From Taudactylus pleione (lineage: Eukaryota > Chordata > Amphibia > Anura > Myobatrachidae), in the NCBI GenBank assembly GCA_031769625.1, contig JAUIMM010000135.1:7677501-7741500 (forward strand): a stretch of 64,000 nucleotides of DNA, in the 5' to 3' direction. Positions 1 through 13,000 of the stretch are shown here, piece after piece. A model generated the notes under the pieces. That model saw only the letters and a program-made list of their open reading frames with translations. It did no database searches and was not told the origin of the DNA. Position numbers and translations under genes: made by a program. The stretch's first letter is position 1; every line of letters starts with the position of its first letter.

Positions 1-352
1 TGTCAGTGTAACTTCATGAACAGCACAGTAGCCTTATTAAGGACAACTTTGAACCTTTAACTGCATCTGGACTTCCTTCTATTTGTCCTGATAAGTGCTA
101 CTGGATTTATGCTCACGAGTCTGGACTTATATGGACTCTTTATCTGCTACAAGATAGACATTTTAGCAGAGACTAAGTGCATGAGCATAATAGTAAATGT
201 CAAAGTACACAAATTGTTATTTAAATATTCCATTTGCATATGGAAGCTGCAATATGTTATTCTCATGATGAAAAATTGTCACAATATGTCTCAAGAAAAC
301 TGATGATATACAGAAAAGTGTTACTATATCTTAATTGGTGTGTAGTACTTAC

Positions 353-386
353 CTTTAGGAGTTGGAGGAGAGTCATCGTCAAAGAT
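353..386 (-). CDS. candidate 34-nt coding exon of an unidentified gene
   Basis: Read on the - strand, a pyrimidine-rich acceptor (ttatttttctccacag) is followed by 34 nt and a near-consensus donor (AAAG|gtaagtac). One frame reads IFDDDSPPTPK, acidic then proline-rich; a second frame is also open. Splice signals this good around so short a segment suggest a real small exon of a gene running off the left edge. I do not recognise the protein. It could also be chance, since no longer exon supports it. Confidence 0.33.
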
Positions 387-732
387 CTGTGGAGAAAAAT
401 AACAGATGGTTGGTATATTGTAGGTATATTATGTAAAGTAACAATGCTAATCTTTATATGTATGTTACATCACATGTAAAGTATCTGGGAAATAACTATC
501 CTAAACAAAACAAAGATATCTCGTATGGTTATCCTAAGCAGACCAATTTATTAAAGCTTAGGTGGAGGCACACAGTAATAAAAGAGTATTAGCAACCACA
601 CTGAGGAATAGTGGGTTACAATAGCAAATACCTGTATCTTAGAATATTGTATTTTAGTGATCGTAAAACTTTCCAGGTGGGTTCTTTAGCCATTGATAGA
701 TTCTCTAACATCCTCACAAAGCTTGTGCTTAC

Positions 733-771
733 CACCATAGGCATCTTTCGACGTTGCAGGATCTTTCTCTT
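733..771 (-). CDS. candidate 39-nt coding exon upstream of the 353-386 exon
   Basis: On the - strand an AG acceptor (weak pyrimidine tract) is followed by 39 nt and the donor GTG|gtaagca. In the frame compatible with the next candidate exon it reads KRKILQRRKMPMV, which would join phase 0 to IFDDDSPPTPK. Another frame, EKDPATSKDAYG, is open but would meet a stop in the next exon. The weak acceptor makes this less certain than its partner. Confidence 0.22.
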
Positions 772-3040
772 CTATCAGTCAGTCATGGTGAGCTGAGACT
801 ACTGTGCGAGCACATTTGCTCAAAAAGGCACTCAAGGGCTAATTCTCAGATTTGACCTAGGATTAAGTGAGCTATTATTTAAGGATGGTCAAATGTATAA
901 TTATTGTTCTTTTCCAACCTGAGCTAGACTTCCGAGAGACTTGCTCTTCTGCAAATTAAATTTTAAGAGAGGTTCATTGTCATCCCACTGTAAAGTAGGT
1001 TCCCAAACCAGTAGGAAATGGCTATCAAAGTTCAGTTCCATCAAGACAAAACCACCAGGAGAACCAGATTAGACTTAAAAGAAGAAGGTTAACTACCCTG
1101 TCTAAGTTCTATATTTTATTTTGAACAGGATATCTAGAAGTCACTACTTCTTGTCCAATATTGTGTCTGTTTGGAGCATGAAGTCTTCATGGACTTTGCT
1201 TCTTTGTGGACCTGCCAAAGCAGGAGGACATGCTATGGGTTCCTGTCCTGCCAGTAGAAGAGTGAAAATGGTGTAGCTTGATGGATTGAACAGCGCTCCA
1301 GATGAACTAGTGGTTATAGTCCCAATACTGTATGGTAGAGCTAGAGTCATCCAGTAGAAGGACTTCTCCACATCCAGAGAAAACAATGTGGAGAAGGATG
1401 GATAGTAACTAGCACTCTGAAGCATTAGGTTGTCCTCTTCCTGCCTTCTCTCCCCAACAGTACACCCCTGCATTGCCATACACCATTGGTTCACTACTGT
1501 TCCAGGGACATACCTCACAACAGTTACTAGACAATTGTCTTGTCAGGAAAGATGTCCAATGAGATCACTAAATTCAGGGCTGCTCACCCTAAATTAGATC
1601 ATTTGAGAGGTATATCCAGAAAGTGAAGTCTGAATATATGAGCAGCACTATTTTTGTCTTATTTAATTTTTTTCCTTATTTGTGTTTTGTTAATATATTC
1701 AGTTTGTAATAGTTTAGACTTTTACTAGAAATAGTCCTTACATCTTCACATATATTATTTGGAATTCCCTTCTGTATGTACAGTATACAATGGTAGTGCT
1801 AATAATAACTCTTTAATTTAAAAAGGAATGAAACACAAAAACAAAAACAATAACTATATGCATAACTATTCATGTTCCAAAATGAATCTACAATCTAAAA
1901 ATAGCAAATGACTTTCTTTCGTAACAATTTATTAATTCACCTGAATTATTTGCAGACTGGCCAATAAAGGCGGGCACTGGGATTTTTTTTATTATTGCTT
2001 ATCTACAAATATAATAAATTAACTGACCTTTGAATACACTGATGTACTTCAACCCGAGAGAAACAGCACAGACAAGTAGAAGGAACATCATACGGTAAGA
2101 AAGATATTTGTTTAATACTTAGCCGGATATCTTTTTTTACTAAAGATTGGGGAGTGGGAGTGATTCTGGGGGGCATCAAATGTGAAATGAAAGTATTTAC
2201 TGTTATTGAAATACAGTAGATGTGATAGTACAGTATGATATAAGTACAGTATGATACTATAAATTTCCAATTATCTATTTCACAAATGTTATATAAAAAA
2301 CTAATACAGTCTCCATCCAAAGTTACTATACGCATGTGTGCTGTGTGTGTGGGTGTGTGTGAAGGTGAGAAGACAAAGGCTCCTACAAGAATTTGTAGAA
2401 TTTAATCACGCAGTTTAAATATTCAAGTGCGAAAATATATGAAAAAAAGTGTGCTGGTACCAGAGCCACATAAAAACGAGCATGTTTCCATCCATATAAA
2501 ATATTAGAAAATAGCCAACCATAAAGCAATACTGTATAGTGTATTTATTGAAAACAATATATGCGTACAGATGTGTCCGCATACATCTACCTCTATGTGC
2601 TACAAGTCGCGCTAAACATAACAAGTGAGCGTCTAAGTGACTCGGTAGAGCCGTGCATCTCGGTAGCGTAAAGTGTGTTTTTGTGCACCCTTTTACCTTT
2701 AAATGTGTCATATTCACAAAGCGAAAATTATATTCGGTATGCCTACATTCTGTGTGGGACTGTGGGTGTATCTGCAGGTGAAATGCTACGTTACCATGTC
2801 AGCGGCTGTGATACTGTAAAGTAGCATTTCGCAGGCCAATACACCAGCAGTTGCACACAGAATATAAGCATGCCGCATATCATTTTAATCAGCAGAAGCT
2901 GCTTGTGCAAATAAGCATTTGAAGGTAAATAGTCACACGAAAAGACACTTGGCATCACCAAGTCACACCACGGCATGGCGCAACTAAGACTGTTTAACGT
3001 GCAAGGAAGTAAGATGCACGTGGACACATCTGTACATAAG
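772..3040. other. intergenic sequence, no supported gene
   Basis: AT-rich sequence with only short open frames (for example 1144-1518 on the - strand) that show no recognisable domain, codon pattern or splice framework. A short GT-rich tract lies at 2336-2362. Nothing else can be supported here. Confidence 0.5.
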
Positions 3041-3130
3041 GGTGTCTTTAGCAGGAACCAGCAAAAAATTAACGCGTTTCGCCCTGGAGGGACTTCATCA
3101 GGAAAATGAGAGTAATGAAAATACAGAGGG
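3041..3130 (+). repeat. fragment with the 'gcgtttcgccc...cttcatcagg' motif
   Basis: The sequence aacgcgtttcgccctggagg followed by acttcatcagg is the type of conserved core seen in many dispersed vertebrate repeats. Related cores occur in this window near 10570-10605 (gacgaaacgtgttggg) and in the hairpin at 62494-62754 (cgacgtttcggtccttcc). The element's class and limits are not clear here. Confidence 0.35.
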
Positions 3131-3777
3131 ACTTATACTGGATAGAACTACATTAATACTAATTGAGCACCTGTGCTGTCTTGCTCCAGGAAGTGCTGAG
3201 GACCCGATGTTTGGGTTTGGCCAAAGTATTGTCTTTCTAAATATAATCTGGAATGCTATGGATGCACTTTGAGATGAATTATGCTACTGTATATGCGGCA
3301 CTATTCCAAAGAAACACAGATTAGCACATTTTTATTTAGCTCTGGTACGAGCACACATTTTTTTTTCATATATTGTCATAGTTTAGTATTTAAACTGTGT
3401 GATTAAATACTATGCCTAGCAGACGCCTTAGTCTCCTCACCTTCACAGATCAAAACAGCCAGGAATACAAATGGATATTTGAAATCGGCTACCACCTTGA
3501 AATTCTGGGGAGTTGTCTTCATTCTTTTATAAGGAAATTCAGAAATTAATTTTCAAAAATACTTTTGTTTATGCGCCAACCATATATTTATTTTATATTT
3601 ATACTGTATATATGCTTTTTTTTTTTCAGTTGGATGTCAGCTGAATTGTACCATACTCATGTGCTATAAATTATTTTAGAGTTATTCTTTCCATCTATTT
3701 TCTTTAAAATTGTTCCTCTTTTGAGTCAACTCAGTATGTGTCTCTATTGCCCACCCAAAGGTGTCTTTTTTGCTACT

Positions 3778-4402
3778 AGGGGGTAAATTTACTAAAGGTC
3801 GATTTTGGTTCTGAACTGCCCGAAAACGATAGACATCGATAGAAAAAAAAATCTATATTTATTTATTAACTTACTGTCGACGGCAATGTCGCTTATTCCT
3901 GCTCTTTCAGTTCAAAACCAATGGCATTTAGTAGCACGAACACGACAGTAAACCCGCTCAAACAAAAGCACTGCACAGATCAGTATGATCAGCCTGGTGC
4001 TGGTGTTTTGGAACCCACTTTTCCAGTACCAGACCAGACTGAGAGGTCCTGGGCTGGTTAAGAGTTTTGAGGGGATTTAGGGGGGACCCCACACAATTTT
4101 TTTCTAACTTTTAACTATTTCTAGCATTTTACAACTATGGAGCCTGCACAATTCATAGTGATCTGTGCAGTGCTTACCCCAAACTCACCTGCCACAGGCA
4201 GGTCTATTGCTTAGGTGGGTTTGCCATCATTTTGTAGTCGGTTTTAGTAAATGTTCGTTTGGTCCCATGTTCTAAAGTGTTTAAAAGTCCGGTTTGTGAT
4301 CGGTTTTCTGTCGGTTTTGCCTGTAGTGAATATGTGGTTTTGGTCGGTTTGCAAAATCAATCAACCAAAAACACAAAAACGACCTTTTGTAAATTTACCC
4401 AA
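3778..4402. repeat. palindromic MITE, about 620 bp
   Basis: The left end reads gggtaaatttactaaaggtc and the right end reads gaccttttgtaaatttaccc, a near-perfect terminal inverted repeat of about 30 bp. No coding capacity. The centre is divergent. Class not assigned. Confidence 0.6.
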
Positions 4403-4432
4403 AATAATTTTTTATAACATGTGTCCTCATTA

Positions 4433-4640
4433 GAGATATGCGGTTCAGTTTCCCTAAAAAACTAAAACAACCAAACGTAAGGGTTCAAGGTCGAATGGAG
4501 TCCCAGTTCGGAATCACTTTGGGCATCCGAGTGGAACCGAGTCCTGGCTCAGGTCTGCTGTCAGTTCGAAACTGAGATTTAAAAAACAAACTTAGGTTTT
4601 GGATTGCATGTAAACAGGTCCAAATTAGATGTGCGACAGA
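4433..4640. mobile_element. possible hAT-related relict
   Basis: The start tagagatatgcggttcag resembles the terminus of the better preserved hAT-type MITE at 17256 (tagagatgtgcggtacg). The following gttcgg/gaaccga-rich sequence also resembles that family. A clear right terminus and TSD were not found. Confidence 0.3.
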
Positions 4641-4943
4641 CACTCCAAGAGGAGTGCGGGTATCATTGGTTTCTTTATATTATGCTTTGTGTGAAGTTAT
4701 GTTGTCATGTTTTTTTTCTGAAATGTCACCAACTAATCAGGGTTTTTATTACATGAAGTGTATATATGACAGTGTGTCTCGTTCTGCTCCACCCCCTCCT
4801 CTCTCTGAGACAGGATAATTCAATCAGCTGGAAGCAGGTTTTCCAGGTAAAACGCAGGTATGGTTTTAGTAAGAAGAGGGACTCACCATACACACTCTCC
4901 TTCATTAGGTCCGTTCCTATTGTTCCAGTAAGAGAGCAGTTAA

Positions 4944-5247
4944 GCTGGGTATACTCTAGATGTTAAGTTGTCCAATATGGCGGATCGGGCCAACAATCTG
5001 TGCATATCGTCTAGTGTGTACAGACAATTGATCACTCCTGCGGGTTGTTCATCACATCTTCTCATTGGCCTGCAGTGTGAAACGATCAGAACAGTTCTTA
5101 AACGACACCATGCTCCTGGATGTGGCCACTGAACGACATATCTGCAGTCGCACAATATATCATTTAATGTTTATGGCCAACTGACATATCATTCCATCGG
5201 GCGTGCTGTTCACCAGGATCCAGATCGTGTAGTGTGTACCCAGCATT
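4944..5247. repeat. palindromic MITE, about 300 bp
   Basis: The termini gctgggtatactctagatgt and gtagtgtgtacccagc are imperfect inverted repeats. The interior is low in coding potential. A related 'acacactagat...gggtacaca' element is at 9068-9366. Confidence 0.5.
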
Positions 5248-5327
5248 AGACTCAGTGGCACTTAGACATCAGGGGATACCTAGAAAACGAGGAAATAGCC
5301 TTTACACATCGCATACAGCTCTCTTAG

Positions 5328-5510
5328 GGGGAGATGTTTAAAACATTCAAAAGGATAAAGTGGAGTAGTTTCCCATAGCAACTAATCAAATTCTCGCTGT
5401 CATTTTATAGAATGTGCTCAATGATTAATAGCTAGAAGCTGCTTGTTTGCTATGGGCACTTTCTCCAATTTATCTCTGTTCAAGATTTGATACATCTTCC
5501 CTCTGGCAAC
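5328..5510. repeat. palindromic MITE, about 180 bp
   Basis: The left end reads gggggagatgtttaaaacat and the right end reads gatacatcttccctc. The interior (cccatagcaactaatcaaat ... agctagaagctgcttg) recurs at 22836-23330, defining a dispersed family. Confidence 0.5.
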
Positions 5511-5662
5511 TCACAAGTTATATGATAATATGGTCTCAGTCAGGGGATGGCACAAAGTAGGAAAAATAAGAGGGAAAAAAGAGTTCTTTGGAGTTCTGCT
5601 GTTGCTGTGACTAACATTAGTCAGTACTTAAGGTTTGGATGGCTTTCTCCTCCGGAAACACT

Positions 5663-5838
5663 ATGGGGGAGATGTACTAAGCCTTGGAGAGAGATAAAAT
5701 GGAGAGAGGTAAAGTAACAGCCAATCAGCTCATAAATGCCATGTTACCAGCTGTGTTTGAAAAATGACAGGAGCTGATTGGTTGGTAGTTTATCTCTCTC
5801 CACTTTACCACTCTCCAAGGCTTAGTACATCTGCCCCT
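5663..5838. repeat. 'actaagccttgga' palindromic MITE, copy 1
   Basis: An almost fully palindromic element of about 175 bp: tactaagccttggagagaga ... ctctccaaggcttagtacat. The interior has ccaatcagct and its inverse agctgattgg. The same family appears at 6059, 11165, 18792, 19874 and 22652, so it is abundant in this locus, including inside the MS4A introns. Confidence 0.75.
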
Positions 5839-6058
5839 GTGTGAGTTAGTTCTGTCCTAGGGTATTGAGTGGTTAACCTTCCGATTGTTTAAGTTACCAG
5901 TTAGTGTGATATTGGTGTACTGGATTGTACTGCTACCTTAAAATATCATGAAGATACAGTTGTGTATTCCCTGTTATCATGTGTGTGCCATCATGAACCT
6001 TAAAGGTACCTTGGTTATCTAGTAAGCCTCGGCTCTCACACCCAGGTACTTCACGTGG

Positions 6059-6745
6059 GATCTATGTACTAAACCTTGGAGAGAGATAAAGTGAATGGAG
6101 CTAAAGTACAAACCAATCAGCTCCTACAGGCTATGTTTGAAAAATGACAGTTAGGAGCTTATTTGTTGGTACTATGGACTTCATTCAGAGCCGCTCGCAA
6201 AAAGCGAGCGCTCGCTCTGAATGAGGGCGTCTGCATTTTTTTTAAGCTGGCCTCCTGGCCGCTCGCTAAGCTGTGGGTGACCACCCACAGCTTTTGCAAG
6301 CGCCCAGGTGATGGTCACGATGGTCGCGACCATCGCGACCATCGGGCTTGCGACGAGACCCATGTGGTAGGGTCTCGTCTGCCACAAGCTCCAGTGAGCT
6401 TCCAGCTCTAATAGAGCTGGAAGCTTACTACTGACATCACTGATTATGTCAGTAGGGCCGCCCACAAATGGCAGGTGTTCCTCCGATTGTCCAGCCACCC
6501 CCCCACCCCACCTACAAAACAGGGCGAGCTGTCGATCAACATCAGCAGCCTCCCCGTTTGTAGTGAGCCCCGGTGCGAGTGAATTTCTCACTCGCTACAG
6601 GGCTTGTGCACGCGCATTAAGCACGCCGCGTGTGCACAATGCACAACCATCCACCCGCTTGCGAGCTCATAGCGCTTGCGAGCGGGTCTGAATCAGGCCC
6701 TATATCTCTGTCCACTTTATTTTACTCCAAGGCTTAGTACATAGA
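6059..6745. repeat. 'actaagccttgga' MITE, copy 2, split by a Harbinger MITE
   Basis: The left half (6059-6175) and right half (6701-6745) are the same family as copy 1. They are separated by a 525-bp Harbinger-type MITE. The outer ends are tgtactaaaccttggag and ctccaaggcttagtac. Confidence 0.7.
6176..6700. mobile_element. PIF/Harbinger hairpin-chain MITE
   Basis: The termini are ggacttcattcagagccgct and gcgggtctgaatcaggccc, flanked by TAT (6173-6175 and 6701-6703), the 3-bp duplication typical of PIF/Harbinger. The ends match the long coding element at 41734-49480. The interior has successive short inverted repeats around ggtcgcgaccatc and tgtgggtgaccacccaca. No coding capacity. Confidence 0.8.
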
Positions 6746-6961
6746 ACACTAATTTACCAATCGATAAGCTCCAAACTCTCATTTTTCAAACACAGCCTGT
6801 AAAGTGACAGGAGCTCTCTCCAAGACCTAGTACATAAACCTCAATATCACTAGTCAGTATTGTTCATTAAACAAAACTATGTACAATTTTAGCTTAGAGG
6901 ATAACACTAGTCATTTATTTTTTTATTATTCTATCTCTATAGCTTTTAGTAGGTCTCAATA

Positions 6962-7096
6962 ATGGATCTTCCCACCGTTCCAAGCTATGGACCTTATCCT
7001 GCAATGCAGCAACAACGCAACATTTTTCCTGTGGTTCCTCATGCAGGCCAAGAATTTTACAAGTTATTTCTGAAAGGCCAGCCAAAACTTTTCGGG
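6962..7096 (+). CDS. MS4A-like gene, coding exon 1
   Basis: ATG start 15 bp after an AG acceptor. 135 nt encode residues 1-45, a Pro/Tyr/Gln-rich cytoplasmic tail ending in FLKGQPKLFG, the conserved lead-in to TM1. Donor GGG|gtgagtaa, phase 0. It is the only in-frame ATG at the N-terminal boundary. Confidence 0.85.
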
Positions 7097-10000
7097 GTGA
7101 GTAAGTACAGTAAGTGTATGCAAAATAGGTCACATACAATTACAGGCAGTGTAAGAATAAAAGGGATGTTCAACTCTTTCATGGCTCTATTTATTAACAT
7201 TATTTTTACTAAAATAATGTGAAAAAGGGTGTTTTCACATTATTTTAGTGTCACCTAAAATTACTACAGGGCAATTGGGGTAGTATTCATAAAATTCTTC
7301 TCCAAGCCCTAAGTATCACTTATATTTAGTAAGCAGATTGCATTTCCCATAATTGTAATGGGAAATGTGATCTGACCAAAGTTACTAAAAATAAATTGTG
7401 AAAAAATACCGGGGGAAGCCCTGTGATAATAACGCCACCTGGAGGTGGCGTTATCCAGGGTCTTCCCCGGTTACCGGACTCCTGTTCCACTCTAAAAGGC
7501 AGAGCAGAGCCAAGAGCCGGCCCCAGTGATCAGCTGTGTGGTCTAAACAGACCACACGCTGATACACTGTAAAAAAAAGTAAAAAAAAACAACAAACTTA
7601 CTTGAGTCCAGGGACCGGTGATCGGAGCTCCGGTAATATCCTCTCTCTGGCCAGCTGGTCTCCCAAGCTGCACTGCAGCCCGGTCATCACCTGACAGGAT
7701 CCCAGTGCAGTATGGGATGTTCGCTGACCGGAGGACATGGAGGACATCACCAGAGTCCGGATCATGCAGGTAAGTGTAATTATGGGAGAGGGGGGTCGTG
7801 GGGGGGAAGGGGGGCTTGGCGACAGGGGCTGGGCTTAGCACCGGGGGGGTAGCAGGGACGGCCGGTCGGCGCATGTGCAGGTCACTTGTCATGGTATTTT
7901 TTGGCGAAAATACCGTGACTAGTGTGCGGAGGGGATTCGCAGTGACAGAGCTTTCTCGCAAGCTCTGTCCCTGCAAGGGATTTGTAGTAAATCCCTGTGA
8001 TATTGCCTGAATTTGCAATGCAAATTCACTCAGTAATATCATACTACAATCTGCGTTACCAATGCGGATTGTAGTAAATAGAGCCCTCAGTGTCATTAGA
8101 TGAATGCTTTTGAAGTATAGTGTCTGAATACAGTCTATACAAACATGGGTGAAAACAGACTGAACAAATACTTGTCTCTTAAAGCCAATCCCTGGGTGTA
8201 TTTCTCTTGGAAACAGTCAAGTGGAGAGGGGGGTTTGCTAACTCTTACTGCAAGCAAGGCAAAGTCTTCTATTCAAGGGTAACCTCAGTTTTTTGACAGG
8301 GTCAAAACACAAAGTTTGTATCCTATAGGTTGGTATCCACACTTCGCATACATTAACTTAATCTCAGTTCATGACCCACGGCAGTCCATCAAGACCTGTG
8401 ACCCCACAACCAGTTATTTCTTTAAGTGTCAATTGAGTTCTCTACCTTGCGGTGGGACTTAAACTTTCCCATTTTATCATAGTTTGGCCCCATGGTAGAT
8501 GGTGAGAATATGCCTTGGTCAGTGGATTCAGTGAATTACATTATTTGCAGGTGGCTGGTCGGTACCAATCAATGCTGGCTGCTACCCTTTTAAATCCCTA
8601 CTAGGGGCAGTTTCTACAGATCCAGAAATCTTTCCAGTGGAATGGACAGTCTACACAGAAGACAATACCCTTTCAACCTTGTTAGCCACCTTCCCCAGTT
8701 TAACTACATTGATCATTTCTGAGTCCATAGCCAACAGACACCCCCTTCTCAATTAACTCCTGTTACGGTCTAGGTCTTCACTTCAGGGAGTAATAAGAGA
8801 GATAAGGGGTCACATGTAATAGGGTGAGAGTTTAGAAAATGTGAGAGTTTAGCAATAAACCCTCACATTTTTTTAAACTCGCCCAATGTAATAGAGTATG
8901 GGAACAGGCAAACGCTCATGTTTTTAGACTCAAAAAACTCTCACGATTTAAACTCTCATCCAGATGTTTTCCCATATTTAAGATAAAACTTGACCAATGT
9001 GATAGTTTACTGCTAAACTCTCACATTTTCTAATCTTTCACCCTATTACATTTGGCCCAAGGAGTTAGAACCGGTACACACTAGATGACCCCAGCCGGAT
9101 CGGACGACATGTTGGCAGCATAGTCTAGTGTATAAACTCAATGTCACTAATGATGCGCGCTCCCATGCATCGTCAGCGACAATGCCCGTCGGACCTGCAT
9201 GCAGGTCCGATGAGCGACATCATGAGCAAGGGCCATGCTGTTGAATGCAGTATGGCCCCCGCTGCTGCGATGTCGCTCCTGACATCGGCAAGTGTGTATG
9301 CACTTGCCAATGCTGGGCCCCCCTCCGGGTCCCATCGCATGATATTTCGATTGGGTACACATCGTTAAATGTTAACTATATTAACACACGGAAGAATGGA
9401 CCTAAACCTCAGATAAAAGGATATTAAATAATAATAATAATAATGATAATAATCCATCCACAGCATCTCCTACACCATCACCAGAATATATTAATACATA
9501 TAATTAAACAAATGGGGGAATTGACCATGAGCGACAAATCTGCTAGTAAGTGCAAAAAATGCAAATAAGTGCAATATAATATATAAAGGGCCTGATTCAG
9601 ACCCACTCGCGAGCGGCTGTCCGCTCGCAAGTGGGTCGATGTTATGGACTGAGCATGCGCACGACGGAGGGAGCTCCGTCGTGCGCATGCGCCAGACGCG
9701 ACGAGCGAAGGAAAGTCCTTCGCTCGTTGTGTCCGATCAAAGGGGGCGTGCTGTCAATGTTGATTGACAGCACGCCCCCTTTGGTGGGCGTGCTGGGGGC
9801 ATGCCTCCCTGACGAGGGCGTTCCCACGGGTACGCCTCCCGTCAGAAGCCGGCCCACTGACATCACTAGTGATGTCAGTGGGAGTGATTTTGGCTCTGAT
9901 AGAGCCAAAATCACTCCGGAGCTTGCGGTTGAAAACCTCAACCGCAGGCTCCGGCTCGCAATTTCGATGGTCGCGATGGTCTCGACCATCGCGGCCATCA

Positions 10001-13000
10001 CAAAGCACGCTCGTATAGCCTGTGGGTGGTGACCCACAGCTATACGAGCGTCCAGGAGGACGCTCCATGAAAATGGAGCCCGGCCCTCATTCAGAGCGTG
10101 CGCTCTGCTCAGAGCGTACGGCTCTGAATGAGGGCCAAAGTGCAATAGTGCTAAATATTGTGACACATGAGGTAGTGCAATAAATATACCAATAAGTAAA
10201 GTTAAAAAACGATATACAATTTATTTCAGAGAATTAAAACAAGGGATAAATGGATAACATAAAAATGTGGAGACTCAATTAAGAGATTAAAACTTAGCCA
10301 TTACAATTCCGCACGATACCCGGAAGTGACGAATCGCTTACCATCACAGACGGAAGAATACTATTAGAGGAACTATTTGTTTAAAGTAGATTTGCACCTT
10401 ATTAGCTACATGTCCTTCTAATTAGTATTTATACATAATCCATATGGGAGTTTGCCCTTTTGTAAGCATAATCAACGTATGGAGGGTTCAACCCTGACCC
10501 GGAAGTGATTAGTCCCTAATGATAGAAAGGGGGTATAAATAGATGAATTGCACACCTTAACCCCTATCCCCATGAAGAAGTCCATAAGACGAAACGTGTT
10601 GGGAAGCACATCTCTTGTCCTAGGAAAAGTGTTTTTCCGTTGATTCATGACTCAGATAAGCTATTACTTTTTATGCAATTTGCAATTTTATTCTATTTAA
10701 ATTGTAATGGCTATGTTTTAATCTCTTAATTGAGTATCCCCATTTTTATGTTATCCATTTATCCTTGTTTTAATCCTCTGAAATAAATTGTATATCGTTT
10801 TTTAACTTTACTTATTGGTATATTTATTGCACTACCTCATGTGTCACAATATTTAGCACTATTGCACTTTAATATTAGCACTTTATATATTATATTGCAC
10901 TTATTTGCATTTTTTGCACTTACTAGCGGATTTGTCGCTCATGGTCAATTCCCCCATTTGTTTTTATGTACCAGGTAGTATACCACCAATACTACTTAAT
11001 ATTGACAGGGAACTGACGCCCATCCACTAACCTATGGGCATATCCGCATTTTATACCAAAGTTGGTATTGATCACTTGGTTTGATTTTCTTGTACTGCTG
11101 GCGCCTAAATCCACAAAATATTCTGTATTACATATAATTAAACAGCTATGAACAGTGCATTATAATGACACTGGAGTCTATGTACTAAGCCTTGGATAGA
11201 GATAAAGTGGATGGAGATAAAGTACCGACCAATCAGCTCCTGTCATTTTTCAAACACCACCTGTAATAAGGCAGTTAGCAGCTGATTGGTTGGTACTTTA
11301 TCTCCATCCAATTTATCGGTCTCCAAGGCTTAGTACATAGACCCCACTGTTACAGTAAAAAGGTTATGCACACTATATAGAGAACATATCTGTGTCTCTA
11401 CCATTGGCAGAAGTGGTGCAGGACAGGTTACTTGTTTACTAAATAGGCCAGTACCCTCATCTACTTCTGTATGGGTACATCTGGCAGACACAGAATATAA
11501 AGTATTCAAAGTATAGTCATATGTACAGGGGTGGTGAGGGGGGAAAGGATCAGGTACACACTACTGTGGCCTACGCTTACCAAAGAAGTGCTGCCATGCC
11601 TCCAACATAGTGTAACCACACTAAGGGCCTGATTCAGACCCAGTCGCAAGTGCTGAGCGCTCGCAACCGGGTCGATGGTGGCCCAGAGTCGGTGGCCCGG
11701 AGTCGGCTCCGTTGTGCACATGCGCAATACCCGGATAGCGACAGGCAAGCCGTCGCTCCGGGTCTCGTACCAAAGGGGGTGGGCTGTCGATGTCGAGTGA
11801 CAGCACACCCCCTTTGGTGGGCGGGCCGGGGAGGTGGCTGCCCAGACAGAGGCGTTCCCATGAGAACGCCTACCGTCTGGGGCCGGCCCCACTGACATCA
11901 CGAGTGATGTCAGTGGGAGAGCTTTCGGCTCTGTTAAAGCCGAAAGCTCTCTGGGGCTTGCGACAACGAGACCCTACCACAAGGGTCTCGTCGCAAGCCC
12001 GATGGTCTTGACCATCGCGACCATCTTCCTGGCCGCTTGCTATAGCTGTGGGTGGTCACCCGCAGCTATGCGAGCGGCCAGGAGGCATTCTAAAAAAAAG
12101 ACCGGCCCTGATTCAGAGCGAGCGCTCTGTCAGAGCGTCCGGCTCTGAATCAGGGCCTAAGTTCAGCACCGCACTGCCACAAAAGGGCCCAGGTATTAAC
12201 AATGTTTTCTTGGTGGTCTTGCTTATGTTCTGTGGGTAACAAGTATATGATGGATGAAGAATAGGTTAAGTAATAACATAACACAGGAAATGTCATCATT
12301 GTAAACTGCATTCTTTCATTTGATTTCTAGGTTGTGCAGATCACTCTGGTGAGCTTACAATTGTCCATGGGTGCAATAGTAACAGTCTGCTTAGAATACT
12401 TTAATTCTACAACTGCATCCAGCGGCATTACCTACTGGGCATCAGTGCTTGTGAGTAATCACTTAATTACCTCCAAACCCTAGTCCTGTGTATAAGTTCA
12501 GATGCTTGACGTGTGATTCCAGCAAGCAATTGGCATTGCCCAGGGGCGGATCCAGATAAAAATGACAGGGGGGTGCACTGTGATTGGGGGAGCATGATTG
12601 CGGGTGTTTGCCCAAGTGGGGGATACAGAGTGGGGATGTGGCCCCACACGTATCCTCTGAATACATAGTGTCCACATAAAGTTGTTGTGCCAAATGGTAT
12701 AGGAAATTAACATCCCACTCATATTTTGAGCAGCTCAGTGACTGACATTAGTAAGTAGAAGTGCTAGTATGTAAATTTAAAATAGTTGACTGGTTGGCTG
12801 TGGGTCGTCCAGGCCCCCAGACGCTCTATGGATTTTGATGGTGTGAAATTAAGTTTCGATGCATTTTCTGCACTTCTACCATCAACTAAGACTCAAATGT
12901 TTGGCCACTAAAAAGAAGTATAGCTACCTACTTTTGCGCATGTGCAGAACGGGTCTGTGAGGGAGACTGTCAGTGACATTCTGCTGCCATTTGAGCACGG

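Noticed and set aside
1144..1518. A 124-residue open frame on the - strand
   Set aside because: No recognisable domain, no splice framework, and its composition looks random. A coding role cannot be supported.
9631..10166. Overlapping open frames of 84-174 residues on both strands
   Set aside because: They mirror each other because the underlying Harbinger MITE is palindromic; GC-rich composition keeps all frames open.
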